A stretch of DNA of 64,000 nt from Acidimicrobiia bacterium (lineage in GTDB: Bacteria > Actinomycetota > Acidimicrobiia > IMCC26256 > JAMXLJ01), in contig DASRES010000069.1 in assembly GCA_035651955.1 (NCBI GenBank), positions 62,001 to 126,000 on the forward strand, in the 5' to 3' direction. Position 1 is the stretch's first letter, and every line of letters starts with the position of its first letter. A program made the translations under genes and the position numbers. Under the pieces are notes generated by a model, which was given only the letters and a program-made list of their open reading frames with translations, searched no databases and was not told where the DNA came from. Below, piece by piece: positions 35,051 through 44,253 of the stretch.

Positions 35051-36052
35051 TCAGCGCGTGTCGTGCAACGCGGGCAGGACCTGCTCGGCGAAGCGCGCGT
35101 TCGACTCCGCGACGAGGCCGGGGTCCGCGTCGAGCGAGCCCGCGACGACGATCACGCGGTCGATGCCGAGCGCGGCCAGCCCGGCGAGCCGCTCCGTGAC
35201 CTCGTCGGCGCGGCCGATCGCGGCGAACCGGTCGACGAAGTCGTCGTCGAGATGCCGCGCGGCAGGTGCGCTCGCGTCGCCGTGACGCGACGGGTCGTAC
35301 TCGGCCGCGAGCCTCGTGATGCCGGTGCGCGTCACGTCGGAGAGGCCGTTGGGCGGTGCGCCCTCCGCGGAGAACCGGGCCAGGATCGCCGTGCTGCCGC
35401 GCACGAGGTCGCGCGCGACGGCCCGGTCGTCGTGGACCGCGACGTTGACGAAGGCGCCGAGCGAGACGGGTCGTTCTCGTGCTGCCGCGCGCGCCGTGCC
35501 GACGGCCCAACGGACACGGTCGTGCTCGGCTCCGACGGTGAAGTCGATCCGCTCGGCATGACGGGCCCCGATCGCGATCACGCGCGGTCCGGATGCCGCC
35601 ACCGAGACCGGGACCTTCGCCAGGCGGTCGTCGGGGAGCCAGCGGATCTTGCTGTCGGTGCCGTCGCGCGCGACCGCGTCACCGGCGAGGTACCCCTGCA
35701 GATCGACGAGCGCGTCCTCGAACCGATCGAGCGGGACGGGCCGGCGACCGAGCTGCGACAGTGCCGAGTCACCCCGACCCAGGCCGAGAACCGCGCGACC
35801 CCCGGTCTCGTCGTGGAGCGTCGCGGCGGCGGACGCCGTGACCGCGACGTCGCGCGTCTCGGGGTTCGTCACGCCGGGTCCGATCCTGATGCTCGACGTC
35901 GCCGCGCCGGCGAGCGCGAGCTCGACCCAGATGTCGGCGTTGAGGTTCTGACTGTCGGCGAGGATGAAGCCGTCGAAACCGAGCCGCTCGGCGTCGGCTG
36001 CGGCGGGTGCCACCCGGTGCGCGAACGAGAACGAGTGCAGCCAGACCTCCAT
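35051..36052 (-). CDS. Luciferase-like (LLM class) F420-dependent oxidoreductase
   Basis: 333 residues, a TIM-barrel luciferase-like monooxygenase. FDGFILADSQNLNADIWV, IRIGPGVTNPETRDVAV and GRAVLGLGRGDSALSQLGR are the conserved strands and cofactor-binding loop of F420-dependent actinobacterial members. Probably oxidises or reduces a small carbonyl or ring with F420. It is clearly a paralog of the protein at 38623-39648, sharing the SQNL and GxGRGDxAL segments. Six bases from the convergent DUF1214 gene. Confidence 0.86.
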   Translation of the reverse strand: MEVWLHSFSFAHRVAPAAADAERLGFDGFILADSQNLNADIWVELALAGAATSSIRIGPGVTNPETRDVAVTASAAATLHDETGGRAVLGLGRGDSALSQLGRRPVPLDRFEDALVDLQGYLAGDAVARDGTDSKIRWLPDDRLAKVPVSVAASGPRVIAIGARHAERIDFTVGAEHDRVRWAVGTARAAARERPVSLGAFVNVAVHDDRAVARDLVRGSTAILARFSAEGAPPNGLSDVTRTGITRLAAEYDPSRHGDASAPAARHLDDDFVDRFAAIGRADEVTERLAGLAALGIDRVIVVAGSLDADPGLVAESNARFAEQVLPALHDTR

Positions 36053-36119
36053 CGGCCGGAGAGGCTACGCAGTCGTGGGTCGCCCGTTCGCTGACACACC
36101 CCTGCGGTACAACGTGCGC

Positions 36120-37355
36120 ATGGAAACGCAGGCGCGATCAGACGTGCATCACGTGCTCGACCTGCTGGACGAGGCGTGGGTCGCGGCGCGAATCGGTGAC
36201 GTGCGTCGCTTCGACGCCCTCGTCGACTGCCTCGCGGCGCGTCCGAGCCGCAGTACCGCCCACGAGATCGCCACGGTGCTCGAGGGCGCGGTCGTGTCCG
36301 CCTGGTCGCGCGGCTGGCAACCGGCAGACGTCACTCGCTTCGCCGACCGTCTCCTCGACGACTGCGCCGCGCTGCTCCTCCGGTGGGTCATCGCGTCCGA
36401 GTCGGCGAGCTACGAGCGTCTCGGCCGGCGCGTCGCGCCCGACTGGATGGCCCAGCTCGCCGCGATCGACGCCGTGCGCAGTTGGGACGCCGAGCGTCCG
36501 TATCTCGTGCAGCTCGGGCGATCGTGGCGCGACGCGCTCGTCGCGGCTGTGCACGTCTCGGGGATGTTGCAGCGGCTGCGCGTGCTGCCCCGTCTCGTCC
36601 CGCCACCGAGCGACTGGCGCATCGGGCAGCAGCGCCACGACTCGTCGTTGCCGCACGCGCTCCTGGACAAGGTGCGCGCGCTGCTGGCCAAGGCCGAGTC
36701 GACGACGTTCGAGGCGGAGGCCGAGGCGTTCACCGCGAAGGCGCAGGAGCTGATGGCGCGTCACCGCATCGACCGCGCCGTCCTCGACGCCCACAGTGGC
36801 ACCCGCGAGGAGGCCGCCGGTCGGCGAATCTGGATCGACAACCCGTACGCCGATCCGAAGTTCGTCCTCCTGGCGCAGATCGGACGCGCGAACGGCTGCC
36901 GTGCCGTCTTCGAGAAGCACCTCGGGTTCGCGACGGTGTTCGGCTTCCCGGACGACCTCGACGGTGTCGACGAGCTCTTCACGTCGCTGCTCGTCCAGGC
37001 GACCGGTGCCCTGAACCGGGCCGGGTCGAAGACCGACGCGTACGGTCGAAATCGCACCGCGCGCTTCCGCCGGTCGTTCCTGCTGTCCTTCGCCTACCGA
37101 ATCGGCGAGCGGCTGCGCGAGACGGTCGACGCGACCGTCGCGGCAGCATCGGCGGACACCGGCATGGCGCTCGTGCCGCTGCTGCGAGCGCGAGCGGAGG
37201 CCGCGGAAGCCGCGCTCGACGCGACGTTCGACGCCTCGGAGCTCCGATCGATCCGTCTCTCGGCGTCCGACGGCGAAGGTTGGGTCGCGGGACGCGTGTT
37301 CGCGGACCAGGCCGACATCTCCGTGGCCGCGCCGATCGGGCGCGAGAGCGCGTGA
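36120..37355 (+). CDS. DUF2786-containing protein
   Basis: 411 residues. LLDKVRALLAKAESTTFEAE through AQELMARHRID (about 180-220) is the DUF2786 helical module; the following ~150 residues with NPYADPKFVLLAQIGRANGC and YGRNRTARFRRSFLLSFAYR match the domain that usually accompanies it. Function unknown; no membrane or export signal. A GTG 6 bases upstream is an alternative start. Its stop overlaps the GTG of the next gene (GTGA). Confidence 0.78.
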   Translation: METQARSDVHHVLDLLDEAWVAARIGDVRRFDALVDCLAARPSRSTAHEIATVLEGAVVSAWSRGWQPADVTRFADRLLDDCAALLLRWVIASESASYERLGRRVAPDWMAQLAAIDAVRSWDAERPYLVQLGRSWRDALVAAVHVSGMLQRLRVLPRLVPPPSDWRIGQQRHDSSLPHALLDKVRALLAKAESTTFEAEAEAFTAKAQELMARHRIDRAVLDAHSGTREEAAGRRIWIDNPYADPKFVLLAQIGRANGCRAVFEKHLGFATVFGFPDDLDGVDELFTSLLVQATGALNRAGSKTDAYGRNRTARFRRSFLLSFAYRIGERLRETVDATVAAASADTGMALVPLLRARAEAAEAALDATFDASELRSIRLSASDGEGWVAGRVFADQADISVAAPIGRESA

Positions 37356-37867
37356 CCACCCTGTCGGGTGCGCTCGTGACGCTGCGTCGCGCGACGCACG
37401 ACGATGTGCCGGACCTCGCCCGGCTGCGCGCGACGCCGCAGGTCCACCGATGGTGGCGCGGTGGCGACGACATGGTCGCCGCGGTCGAGGCGGATCTCGC
37501 CGAGCCGGGCAGCACCGGCTACGTGATCCTCCACGACGAGCGCGTCGCCGGCTGGATCCAGTGGCAGGCCGAGGAGGAGCCGGACTACCGGCACGCGAGC
37601 ATCGACGTCTACGTCGACCCCGCGCTGCATGGTCGCGGCATCGGCACCGACGCCGTCCGGACGCTCGCGCGCCACCTGTTCGTCGACCACGGCCACCACC
37701 GCATCACGATCGATCCCGCCGCCGACAACGTCGTCGCGATCCGTTGCTACACGAAGGTCGGCTTCAGGCCGGTCGGGATCATGCGGGAGGCCGAGCGCGG
37801 TACGGACGGGACCTGGCACGACAGCCTGCTGATGGACCTCCTCGCCGGCGAGCTGACCGAGGCATAG
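37352..37867 (+). CDS. GNAT-family N-acetyltransferase
   Basis: 171 residues. The acetyl-CoA-binding segment DVYVDPALHGRGIGTDAVRT and the later RCYTKVGFRPVGIM are characteristic of the GNAT group near aminoglycoside 6'-acetyltransferases and RimJ-like enzymes. Tryptophan-rich QVHRWWRGGD near the start fits the aminoglycoside acetyltransferase-like subgroup, but antibiotic resistance cannot be claimed. GTG start coupled to the DUF2786 gene. Confidence 0.87.
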   Translation: MTTLSGALVTLRRATHDDVPDLARLRATPQVHRWWRGGDDMVAAVEADLAEPGSTGYVILHDERVAGWIQWQAEEEPDYRHASIDVYVDPALHGRGIGTDAVRTLARHLFVDHGHHRITIDPAADNVVAIRCYTKVGFRPVGIMREAERGTDGTWHDSLLMDLLAGELTEA

Positions 37868-37892
37868 CGAACGAACGCCGAGGCCGCGCGTG

Positions 37893-38531
37893 TCAGTCGG
37901 TGATCGCGATCGCGAGACGTCGGGCCGCGAACTCGAGCAGTCGCTCGGCTGGGAACGGGTCGAGCGCGCGGCGTTCGCTCGTGAAGTGGTCGGCGAGGCC
38001 GTTCATCGCCGACCACAGCAACGCGGGCACGAGCTCGTCGTCTGCGACGCGCCGGCCGTCGCGCGCGGCGGCGTCGCGGATCGCGCGCATCAAGAGCTCG
38101 TTGTTCGCCAGCGTCGCCGCGCGCAGCTCGACGATCAGGTCACGTGGGAACGGCGCCGGCTCCTCGTGCGTGTCGTGCCGCAGCGTCGACCACAGCGTGA
38201 AGTGCCGGCCGAACCTGCGGTACAGCTCGAGGTATTCGCCGATCACCCGCTCGAGCAGCGTGGCAAGGTCGCCCGCGCCGTCGACGACCCCGCGCAGCAC
38301 CTCGGTGTGCGCGCGGATCGCCTCCGCGTAGAGCGTCGCGAACAGCTCCTCCTTCGTCGCGAAGTACGAGTACAGCGTCGCGGGCGAGATCCCGGCACCG
38401 GCCGCGAGGTCGCGCATGTTGAGCGACAGGTACCCCGACTCGGTGATCCGGGTCCGGGCCGCGTCGAGGATGTCGGCGCGCCGCCGCGTGCGGTCGCCCC
38501 ACTTCGTCTTGGTCGCCCGTCCCGCCACCAC
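37893..38531 (-). CDS. TetR-family repressor
   Basis: 212 residues. The N-terminal helix-turn-helix (ILDAARTRITESGYLSLNMRDLAAGAGISPATLYSYFATKEEL in outline, about 21-63) is textbook TetR; the rest is the ligand-binding helical domain with a FGRHFTLWSTLRHD segment. GTG start; a second GTG lies three bases in. It diverges from the luciferase-like/amidohydrolase/dioxygenase operon, and two palindromes fill the gap between them, so autoregulation and control of that operon are likely. Confidence 0.9.
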   Translation of the reverse strand: MVAGRATKTKWGDRTRRRADILDAARTRITESGYLSLNMRDLAAGAGISPATLYSYFATKEELFATLYAEAIRAHTEVLRGVVDGAGDLATLLERVIGEYLELYRRFGRHFTLWSTLRHDTHEEPAPFPRDLIVELRAATLANNELLMRAIRDAAARDGRRVADDELVPALLWSAMNGLADHFTSERRALDPFPAERLLEFAARRLAIAITD

Positions 38532-38544
38532 CGACCCCCGAGGA

Positions 38545-38579
38545 AATCGAACGTCGTTTGATTCGAACAGCGTTCGATT
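38545..38579. promoter_or_regulatory. Paired TetR-type operators in the divergent promoter
   Basis: Two adjacent dyads with the same design. The first, at 38546-38562, is ATCGAAC-GTC-GTTTGAT (one mismatch); the second, at 38563-38577, is TCGAAC-AGC-GTTCGA (perfect). Centres are 16 bases apart. They lie 14 bases from the repressor start and 44 bases from the operon start, the expected place for autoregulation. Confidence 0.75.
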
Positions 38580-38622
38580 CTAGAGTGCGTTGCGGGGCGC
38601 AGCCGAGACCGGGGGATGAGGC

Positions 38623-39648
38623 GTGGAGCTGTGGACGATGGGCATGCCCGAGGTCGGCACGGCCGTGGCCCAGGCCCAGCGGGCCGCCGACGGCGGCTGG
38701 GACGGGATCACGTTCACCGACAGCCAGAACCTCGTGGGCGACCCGTTCGTCGCGATCGCGCTCGCCGCCGACCACGTCGCCGGTCTCCGCTTCGCGACCG
38801 GCGTCACGAACGCGGCCACCCGTGATCCCGCCGCGCTCGCGACGGTTGCCGCCACCGTGCAGGAGACGTCCGGCGGGCGGTTCGTGCTCGGGATCGGCCG
38901 GGGCGACACCGCGCTGTTCCACCTCGGACGCAAGCCGATGACGGTCGACGCCTTCACCGCGCGCGTCACGGAGCTGCACACCTATCTCGCCGGCGGGACG
39001 GTCGAGCGCAACGGCCGACCGAGTCGCCTGCTCTGGCTGGCACGCGCGCGGCAACCGAAGGTCCCGCTCGACGTCGCGTCGTCCGGACCACGCGTCATCA
39101 CGTTCGCGGCGCGGGTCGCCGAGCGCGTCACGTTCGCGGTCGGCGCCAATCCCGACCGTGTGGCATGGGCGGTCGACCTCGCGCGGAAGGCCGCCGCCGA
39201 CGCGGGCCGCGATCCCGCCGAGCTCTCGTTCGGCGCGTACGTCAACATCGGGTGTCATCGGGACGTCGACGTCGCGCGCGGCCTGATCGCCGGTGCGGTG
39301 TCCGCGTTTGCCCACTTCTCGGCGATGCCCGGGTCGACCGGTGCCGGGCTCGACGACCACGACCGTGCGGTCGTCGCGGAGGTCGGTCGCCGCTACGACA
39401 GCAACGAGCACCTCCGGAACTCCGCCGCGCACAACGCCGCGCTCGAGCGCGACTTCGTCGACCGCTTCGCGATCGTCGGCCCGCCCGAGCACTGCACCGC
39501 CCGGCTCCGTACGCTCGTGGGCCTCGGCATCGACCGCTTCGTCATCACCGGTGCGACGTTCGGCGCCGACCGCGACGACGCCCGTACCGCGTACCAGCTC
39601 CTCACCAGCGAGGTGCTGCCCGCCGTCCGCGAGGAGACAAAGGCATGA
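38623..39648 (+). CDS. Luciferase-like (LLM class) F420-dependent oxidoreductase
   Basis: 341 residues. WDGITFTDSQNLVGDPFVAI, LRFATGVTNAATRDPAAL and GRFVLGIGRGDTALFHLGRK give the same TIM-barrel and cofactor loop as the 35051-36052 paralog. The GTG start follows GGGGGATGAGGC. First gene of the TetR-controlled operon, followed by an amidohydrolase and a 2-oxoglutarate dioxygenase. Its TGA is also the first triplet of the repeat at 39646-39730. Confidence 0.87.
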   Translation: MELWTMGMPEVGTAVAQAQRAADGGWDGITFTDSQNLVGDPFVAIALAADHVAGLRFATGVTNAATRDPAALATVAATVQETSGGRFVLGIGRGDTALFHLGRKPMTVDAFTARVTELHTYLAGGTVERNGRPSRLLWLARARQPKVPLDVASSGPRVITFAARVAERVTFAVGANPDRVAWAVDLARKAAADAGRDPAELSFGAYVNIGCHRDVDVARGLIAGAVSAFAHFSAMPGSTGAGLDDHDRAVVAEVGRRYDSNEHLRNSAAHNAALERDFVDRFAIVGPPEHCTARLRTLVGLGIDRFVITGATFGADRDDARTAYQLLTSEVLPAVREETKA

Positions 39649-39730
39649 GCGAGCGTCGGGAGGCGGGTATCCCGCCGAGCAGCGAGCGTGGCCCGACCGG
39701 CCCGGCGCGAAGCGCCGAGAGGGGGCAAGC
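39646..39730 (+). repeat. GC-rich stop-to-start spacer repeat, copy A
   Basis: An 85-base spacer starting at the stop codon as TGAGCGAGCG and ending with the ribosome site GGGGGC just before the next ATG. It contains AGCGTGGCC, CGGCCCGGCGC and a hairpin GGCGC-GAA-GCGCC (39704-39716), plus a second hairpin GGCGGG-TAT-CCCGCC. The same order of blocks occurs at 60460-60533. Probably a dispersed element of this genome. Confidence 0.65.
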
Positions 39731-41446
39731 ATGAGTGAACACGACCTGTTGATCCGCGGCGGCACGGTCGTCGACGGAACGGGATCCCCGGCGCGCACGG
39801 CGGACGTCGCGATCGACGGGTCGACGATCACCGACGTCGGGAACCTGCACACGTCCGCGCGTCGCGTCATCGACGCCGACGGCCTGCTCGTCATGCCCGG
39901 GTTCGTCGACATCCACACGCACTATGACGGGCAGGCGTCGTGGGACGAGCGGATGATCCCGTCTTCTTGGCACGGCGTGACCACGGTCGTCGCCGGGAAC
40001 TGCGGCGTCGGCTTCGCACCCGTGCGCGACGCCGACCACGACCGGCTGGTCGAGCTCATGGAGGGCGTCGAGGACATCCCCGGCGTCGCGCTGCACGAGG
40101 GGCTGACCTGGAACTGGCGATCGTTCCCGGACTTCCTCGACGCGCTCGACGGCCGTCACTTCGACGTCGACGTCGCGCTCCAGGTGCCCCACGGTGCGCT
40201 GCGGCTGCACGTCATGGGTGAGCGCGGGGCCCGTCGCGAGCCGGCGACCGACGAGGACATCGCGTTGATGGCGAAGCTCGCGGCCGAGGCGGTCGACGCC
40301 GGCGCGCTCGGCTTCTCGACGTCGCGGACGCTCAACCACCGCACGAGCCGGGGCGAGCTGACGCCGACGCTCACGGCCGAGGCGGGCGAGCTCGTCGGCA
40401 TCGCGACCGCGATCGGCGCGACCGGTCGGGGCGTCCTCCAGGTCGTGTCGGACTTCGCCGACGTGGATGCCGAGTTCGCGATCTTCCGTCGCATGTCGCA
40501 GGAGTCGGGGCGACCGTTGTCGTTCACGTTGCTGCAGACGCGCACCGGGACGTGGCGCCGGCAGCTCGAGCTGCTCGAGCGCGCGAACGCGGAGGGCGTC
40601 CGGATGACGGGCCAGGTCGCGCCCCGGCCGGTCGGCCTGTTGCTCGGGCTCGAGTGCACGCTGCACCCGCTCCTCACGAACCACGTCTACCGCGAGATCG
40701 CGGCACTCCCGCTCGCCGAGCGCGTCGCGACCATGCGCGACCCGTCGTTCAAGCAGCGGGTGCTCGACGCCGCCGGCGAGCACAAGCCGGGGCGCGTCAT
40801 CGACGCGTTCGACCGCGTGTACGAGCTCGGCGACCCGCCCGACTACGAGCCCGATGCGTCGTCGAGCATCGCCGCGCGCGCTGTACGCGAACGCCGCGCG
40901 CCGCTCGACCTTGCGTACGACCTGCTCGTCGAACAGGACGGGCACGCGTTCCTGTACGTGCCGATCCTCAACTACGAGGACGGGAACCTCGACGCGGCCG
41001 GTGAGATGCTCGCCCACCCGAACACGGTCGTGGGTCTCGGCGACGGTGGCGCGCACGTCGGCACGATCTGCGACGCGAGCTTCCCGACGACGCTGCTCAC
41101 GCTCTGGGGACGCGACCGCGACCACGGGCGACTCGACGTACCGTTCCTCGTGCAGCGGCAGACGAGCGCCACCGCGCGCACCGTCGGGCTGCACGACCGG
41201 GGCGTGCTCGCACCCGGCTACCGCGCGGACGTGAACGTCATCGACTTCGACCGGCTGACCGCGCGCCGGCCCGAGATGCGTCACGACCTGCCCGCGGGTG
41301 GGAGACGTCTGGTGCAGCGCGCGGACGGCTACGTGACGACGATCGCCGGGGGCGTCCCGACGTACGAGCACGGCGAGGCGACCGGACCGCTGCCCGGCCG
41401 TCTGCTCCGCGGACCACGGCCGGCACCGACGACGGAGGCGCGCTGA
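39731..41446 (+). CDS. Amidohydrolase, N-acyl-D-amino-acid deacylase-like
   Basis: 571 residues. [18 protein letters not shown] holds the HxH metal motif on strand 1 (about 57-74); [10 protein letters not shown], the [13 protein letters not shown] segment and [19 protein letters not shown] (about 437-455) with the catalytic Asp fit the metal-dependent amidohydrolase superfamily, D-aminoacylase branch. The final ~50 residues complete the composite beta-sandwich. It would cut an amide or cyclic amide bond. ATG directly after the spacer repeat; its stop lies two bases before the dioxygenase ATG. Confidence 0.88.
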   Translation: MSEHDLLIRGGTVVDGTGSPARTADVAIDGSTITDVGNLHTSARRVIDADGLLVMPGFVDIHTHYDGQASWDERMIPSSWHGVTTVVAGNCGVGFAPVRDADHDRLVELMEGVEDIPGVALHEGLTWNWRSFPDFLDALDGRHFDVDVALQVPHGALRLHVMGERGARREPATDEDIALMAKLAAEAVDAGALGFSTSRTLNHRTSRGELTPTLTAEAGELVGIATAIGATGRGVLQVVSDFADVDAEFAIFRRMSQESGRPLSFTLLQTRTGTWRRQLELLERANAEGVRMTGQVAPRPVGLLLGLECTLHPLLTNHVYREIAALPLAERVATMRDPSFKQRVLDAAGEHKPGRVIDAFDRVYELGDPPDYEPDASSSIAARAVRERRAPLDLAYDLLVEQDGHAFLYVPILNYEDGNLDAAGEMLAHPNTVVGLGDGGAHVGTICDASFPTTLLTLWGRDRDHGRLDVPFLVQRQTSATARTVGLHDRGVLAPGYRADVNVIDFDRLTARRPEMRHDLPAGGRRLVQRADGYVTTIAGGVPTYEHGEATGPLPGRLLRGPRPAPTTEAR

Positions 41447-41448
41447 CG

Positions 41449-42498
41449 ATGACCGCCACGACGATCCCCGATCCCGCGACGCTCACGCCGCTCGAGACGC
41501 ACTGCGAGTGGCGGAGCGACGAGCTCGGCGACGGCTATGTCTTCCACCTCACGGACGCGCACGTCGACGAGCTCGACGCCGCGTTGCGCCATGCCGAGTT
41601 CGTGACCGACGACGTCCTCGACATCACGCGTGACTCGTTCCCGCTGCCGACCCTCGCACCGGAGCTCGACCGCGTCGCGCGCGACCTGATCGACGGGCGC
41701 GGGGTCGTGCTGATCCGCGGTGTGCCCGTCGAGCGGTACGGCAAGGAGCGGGCGTCGAAGATCTACTGGGGTGTCGGGATGCACCTCGGCCGGCCCTGGC
41801 CCCAGAACGCCAAGGGCCACCTGCTCGGTGACGTCACCGACCAGGGCCGCGCCGCGAGCGACCCGACGTCGCGCGGTAACGAGATCGGCGGCATCGCCTT
41901 TCCGTTCCACTCCGACGGGTCCGATCTCGTCGGGCTGTTCTGTCTCGACGCGGGCGCGAGCGGGGGCGCGAGCCTGGTCGCGAACGCGGTCGCGGTACAC
42001 AACGAGATGGTCCGCACCGAGCCCGATCTCGCGGCGGAGCTGTACGCGCCGTTCGCGTACGACTTCCGCGGCGAGCAGGCGCCGGGGACGAAGCCCTGGT
42101 ACACGATGCCGGTGTTCACGCGTCGCGGGGACCGGCTCTTCGTGCGCTACATCCGGCCGTACATCGAAGCCGCCCGCCGTCACGCCGACGCGCCCCGACC
42201 GTCCGACAAGGCACGGGCCGCGATGGACCGGGTCGACGAGCTCTGCGCCGACCCGCGCTTCCACGCGTCGATGACGATGCAGCCCGGCGACATGCAGTTC
42301 GTGGACAACTACCACGTGCTCCACGCCCGCGACGCGTACGTGGACGACCGGCCGTCGGGCCGCATCCGTCATCTCAAGCGGCTCTGGCTCGAGACCGACG
42401 TGCTGAGCGACGACGACAAGCCCGAGCCGTTCCGCCTCGCGGGGCGGAGCGACTGGTGGTCACGCTACGGCCGCACGAAGAGCGAGCTGAAGGTCTGA
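41449..42498 (+). CDS. TauD-like Fe(II)/2-oxoglutarate-type dioxygenase
   Basis: 349 residues. FPFHSDGSD supplies His154 and Asp156; VDNYHVLHARDAYVDD near 286-300 supplies the distal His, and SGRIRHLKRLWLE the 2-oxoglutarate-binding Arg region. The long N-terminus and these loops place it with TauD-like proteins of unknown substrate rather than true TauD. Third gene of the TetR-controlled operon, so the product of the amidohydrolase or luciferase-like enzyme may be hydroxylated here. Followed by a terminator. Confidence 0.85.
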   Translation: MTATTIPDPATLTPLETHCEWRSDELGDGYVFHLTDAHVDELDAALRHAEFVTDDVLDITRDSFPLPTLAPELDRVARDLIDGRGVVLIRGVPVERYGKERASKIYWGVGMHLGRPWPQNAKGHLLGDVTDQGRAASDPTSRGNEIGGIAFPFHSDGSDLVGLFCLDAGASGGASLVANAVAVHNEMVRTEPDLAAELYAPFAYDFRGEQAPGTKPWYTMPVFTRRGDRLFVRYIRPYIEAARRHADAPRPSDKARAAMDRVDELCADPRFHASMTMQPGDMQFVDNYHVLHARDAYVDDRPSGRIRHLKRLWLETDVLSDDDKPEPFRLAGRSDWWSRYGRTKSELKV

Positions 42499-42508
42499 CG
42501 CCCGCTCC

Positions 42509-42557
42509 GTTCTGTGAAGCGTTCCGGCCGCATGCCGGCCGTCATGCTTCACAGAAG
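42509..42557. terminator. Bidirectional hairpin terminator, copy 1
   Basis: Arms TTCTGTGAAGC (42510-42520) and GCTTCACAGAA (42546-42556), 11 bp perfect, with a 25-base loop that carries its own CCGGC/GCCGG stem. It lies between convergent stops (dioxygenase and enoyl-CoA hydratase genes). The same arms and the same 49-base length occur at 54866-54914. Confidence 0.85.
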
Positions 42558-42565
42558 CGTGGGGG

Positions 42566-43399
42566 CTACTCGCGGGGTAGGCGGGGGAACCTCGGCGGGC
42601 GCTTCTCGAGGAACGACGCCACGCCCTCCGCGAAGTCGGCGCGACCGAAGCTCTCGACCATGAGCTCTTGCGACTCACGCTCGGCGGGGCCGAGTCCCGC
42701 GTGGAGCTGCTCGTACACCTGACGCTTCATGATCGCGAGCGACGTCGGCGACGCGTGCGCCGCGAGGTCCTCCACGTACGCGCGCGCGTGGTCCACCACC
42801 TCGTCGGCCGGGAGCGCGGCGTTGACGACGCCGAGACGCGCAGCCTCCTCGCCCGTCATCCGGCGGGACGAGAACAGGAGGTCGAGCGCGATCGCCGGCC
42901 CGACGAGGCGGGGGAGGAGCCAGCTCGATCCCCATTCCGCGACGAGACCGCGGTGCGAGAACGCCGTGATGAACGGCGCGTCGGCCGCCATGAACCGCAG
43001 GTCGCAGCAGAGCGCGATCGGGACGGCCATCCCGGCGATCGCCCCGTTGATCGCCGCGATGACGGGCTTCGGCGTCGCGAGCAGGTACGTGTACTCGCCC
43101 GCGAAGTCCTCGGGCAGCGGTGGGTCGCGTCGCACGTCGAGCGCGTCGCTGTCTCCCGCGTCGCCGGCGCCTCCACCACTCGCGAGTGACGACAGCACCC
43201 CGAGGTCCGCGCCCGAGCAGAAGGCGCGACCAGCGCCCGTGATCACGATGCCGACGACGGCCGGGTCCCGCTCCGCGCGTGCCACCGCGTGACGGACCTC
43301 CCTGCCCATGCGCACCGTCCACGCGTTCAGCACGTCGGGCCGGTTCAGCGTGATCGTCGCGACGGGGTCGTCGACCTCGTAGATGATCTGCTCGTACAT
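42566..43399 (-). CDS. Enoyl-CoA hydratase/isomerase family protein
   Basis: 277 residues. GIVITGAGRAFCSGADL gives the first oxyanion loop and AAINGAIAGMAVPIALCCDL the second; GLVAEWGSSWLLPRLVG retains one of the acidic active-site positions. It would hydrate or isomerise an enoyl-CoA in acyl degradation. A Gly/Asp-rich insert near 72-90 (SGGGAGDAGDSD) is unusual. Last gene of the minus-strand operon beginning at 46806. Confidence 0.88.
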   Translation of the reverse strand: MYEQIIYEVDDPVATITLNRPDVLNAWTVRMGREVRHAVARAERDPAVVGIVITGAGRAFCSGADLGVLSSLASGGGAGDAGDSDALDVRRDPPLPEDFAGEYTYLLATPKPVIAAINGAIAGMAVPIALCCDLRFMAADAPFITAFSHRGLVAEWGSSWLLPRLVGPAIALDLLFSSRRMTGEEAARLGVVNAALPADEVVDHARAYVEDLAAHASPTSLAIMKRQVYEQLHAGLGPAERESQELMVESFGRADFAEGVASFLEKRPPRFPRLPRE

Positions 43400-43413
43400 C
43401 CCGCGCCGCCCGC

Positions 43414-44253
43414 TCAGACCATCGTCTGCCCGGCGCTCACGTTGACCGCTTCGCCGGTCACCGCGGCGGCGTCGTCCGACAGGAGCCAGCAGATCGTCGC
43501 GGCGATCTCGTCGGCGGTCTGCAGCCGGCGCAGCGGGATCTCGCGCTCGACGAACGCGTCGAGCCCCGCCTTGCCTCCCATCAGCTGCTCGAACATCCCG
43601 TCGCGGTTGACGAGATCGGTGTCGACGGTCCCCGGGCAGACCGCGTTGACGGAGATCCCCGCGGGACCGAGCTCCAAGGCGAGGCACTGGGTCAGCAGGA
43701 TGATCGCCGACTTCGCCGCGCAATACGCGCCGAGCATCGGGAAGGCGCGCTTGCCCGCCTGACTCGACACGTTGCAGATGCGCCCGCCCACCCCGGCCGC
43801 CACCATCCTCGACGCGCAGGCCTTCGACACGAGCCACGTGCCGATCACGTTCACGTCGAGGACTCGCCGGAACTCCTCGACCGGGATCGCGACGAGCGGG
43901 CCGAGCCCGAAGCCCGGACCGCTCCCGCCCGCGACGTTGGCGACGGCCGTGATCGTGCCGAGCGCGTCCGTCGCCTCGGTGACCGCGCGCTCGACCGCGT
44001 CGGCATCCGACACGTCGGCGCGCAGCGCGACGGCGCGGCGGCCCGACGCGCGCACCTGCTCGACGACGTCGTCGAGATCGTCGCTCGACGCCGTTCCGTG
44101 CAGCGGGGCGTCCTCGTATGGGCGCGCGATGTCGAGGCACGCGACGTCCGCGCCGAGCGACGCGAGTCGCAGCGCGGTCGCGCGCCCGATGCCACGCGGA
44201 CGTGCCGCCCCCGTCACCAGCGCGACCCGTCCCTCGAGCGGCAGCGTCGTCAT
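43414..44253 (-). CDS. Short-chain dehydrogenase/reductase
   Basis: 279 residues. The cofactor loop is extended (TGAARPRGIGRATAL), followed by acidic CLDIARPYED, which favours NAD. NVAGGSG replaces NNAG; the catalytic NVSSQAG and YCAAK are intact. VCPGTVDTDLVNRDG is the usual post-catalytic loop. Probably oxidises a 3-hydroxyacyl-CoA or similar alcohol made by the upstream enzymes. ATG overlaps the hydrolase stop (ATGA). Confidence 0.88.
   Translation of the reverse strand: MTTLPLEGRVALVTGAARPRGIGRATALRLASLGADVACLDIARPYEDAPLHGTASSDDLDDVVEQVRASGRRAVALRADVSDADAVERAVTEATDALGTITAVANVAGGSGPGFGLGPLVAIPVEEFRRVLDVNVIGTWLVSKACASRMVAAGVGGRICNVSSQAGKRAFPMLGAYCAAKSAIILLTQCLALELGPAGISVNAVCPGTVDTDLVNRDGMFEQLMGGKAGLDAFVEREIPLRRLQTADEIAATICWLLSDDAAAVTGEAVNVSAGQTMV

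Noticed and set aside
39645-39734. A small frame beginning ATG 39645 (MSERREAGIPP...)
   Set aside because: It is the GC-rich spacer repeat read as protein, overlaps the previous stop and is not in frame with the amidohydrolase.
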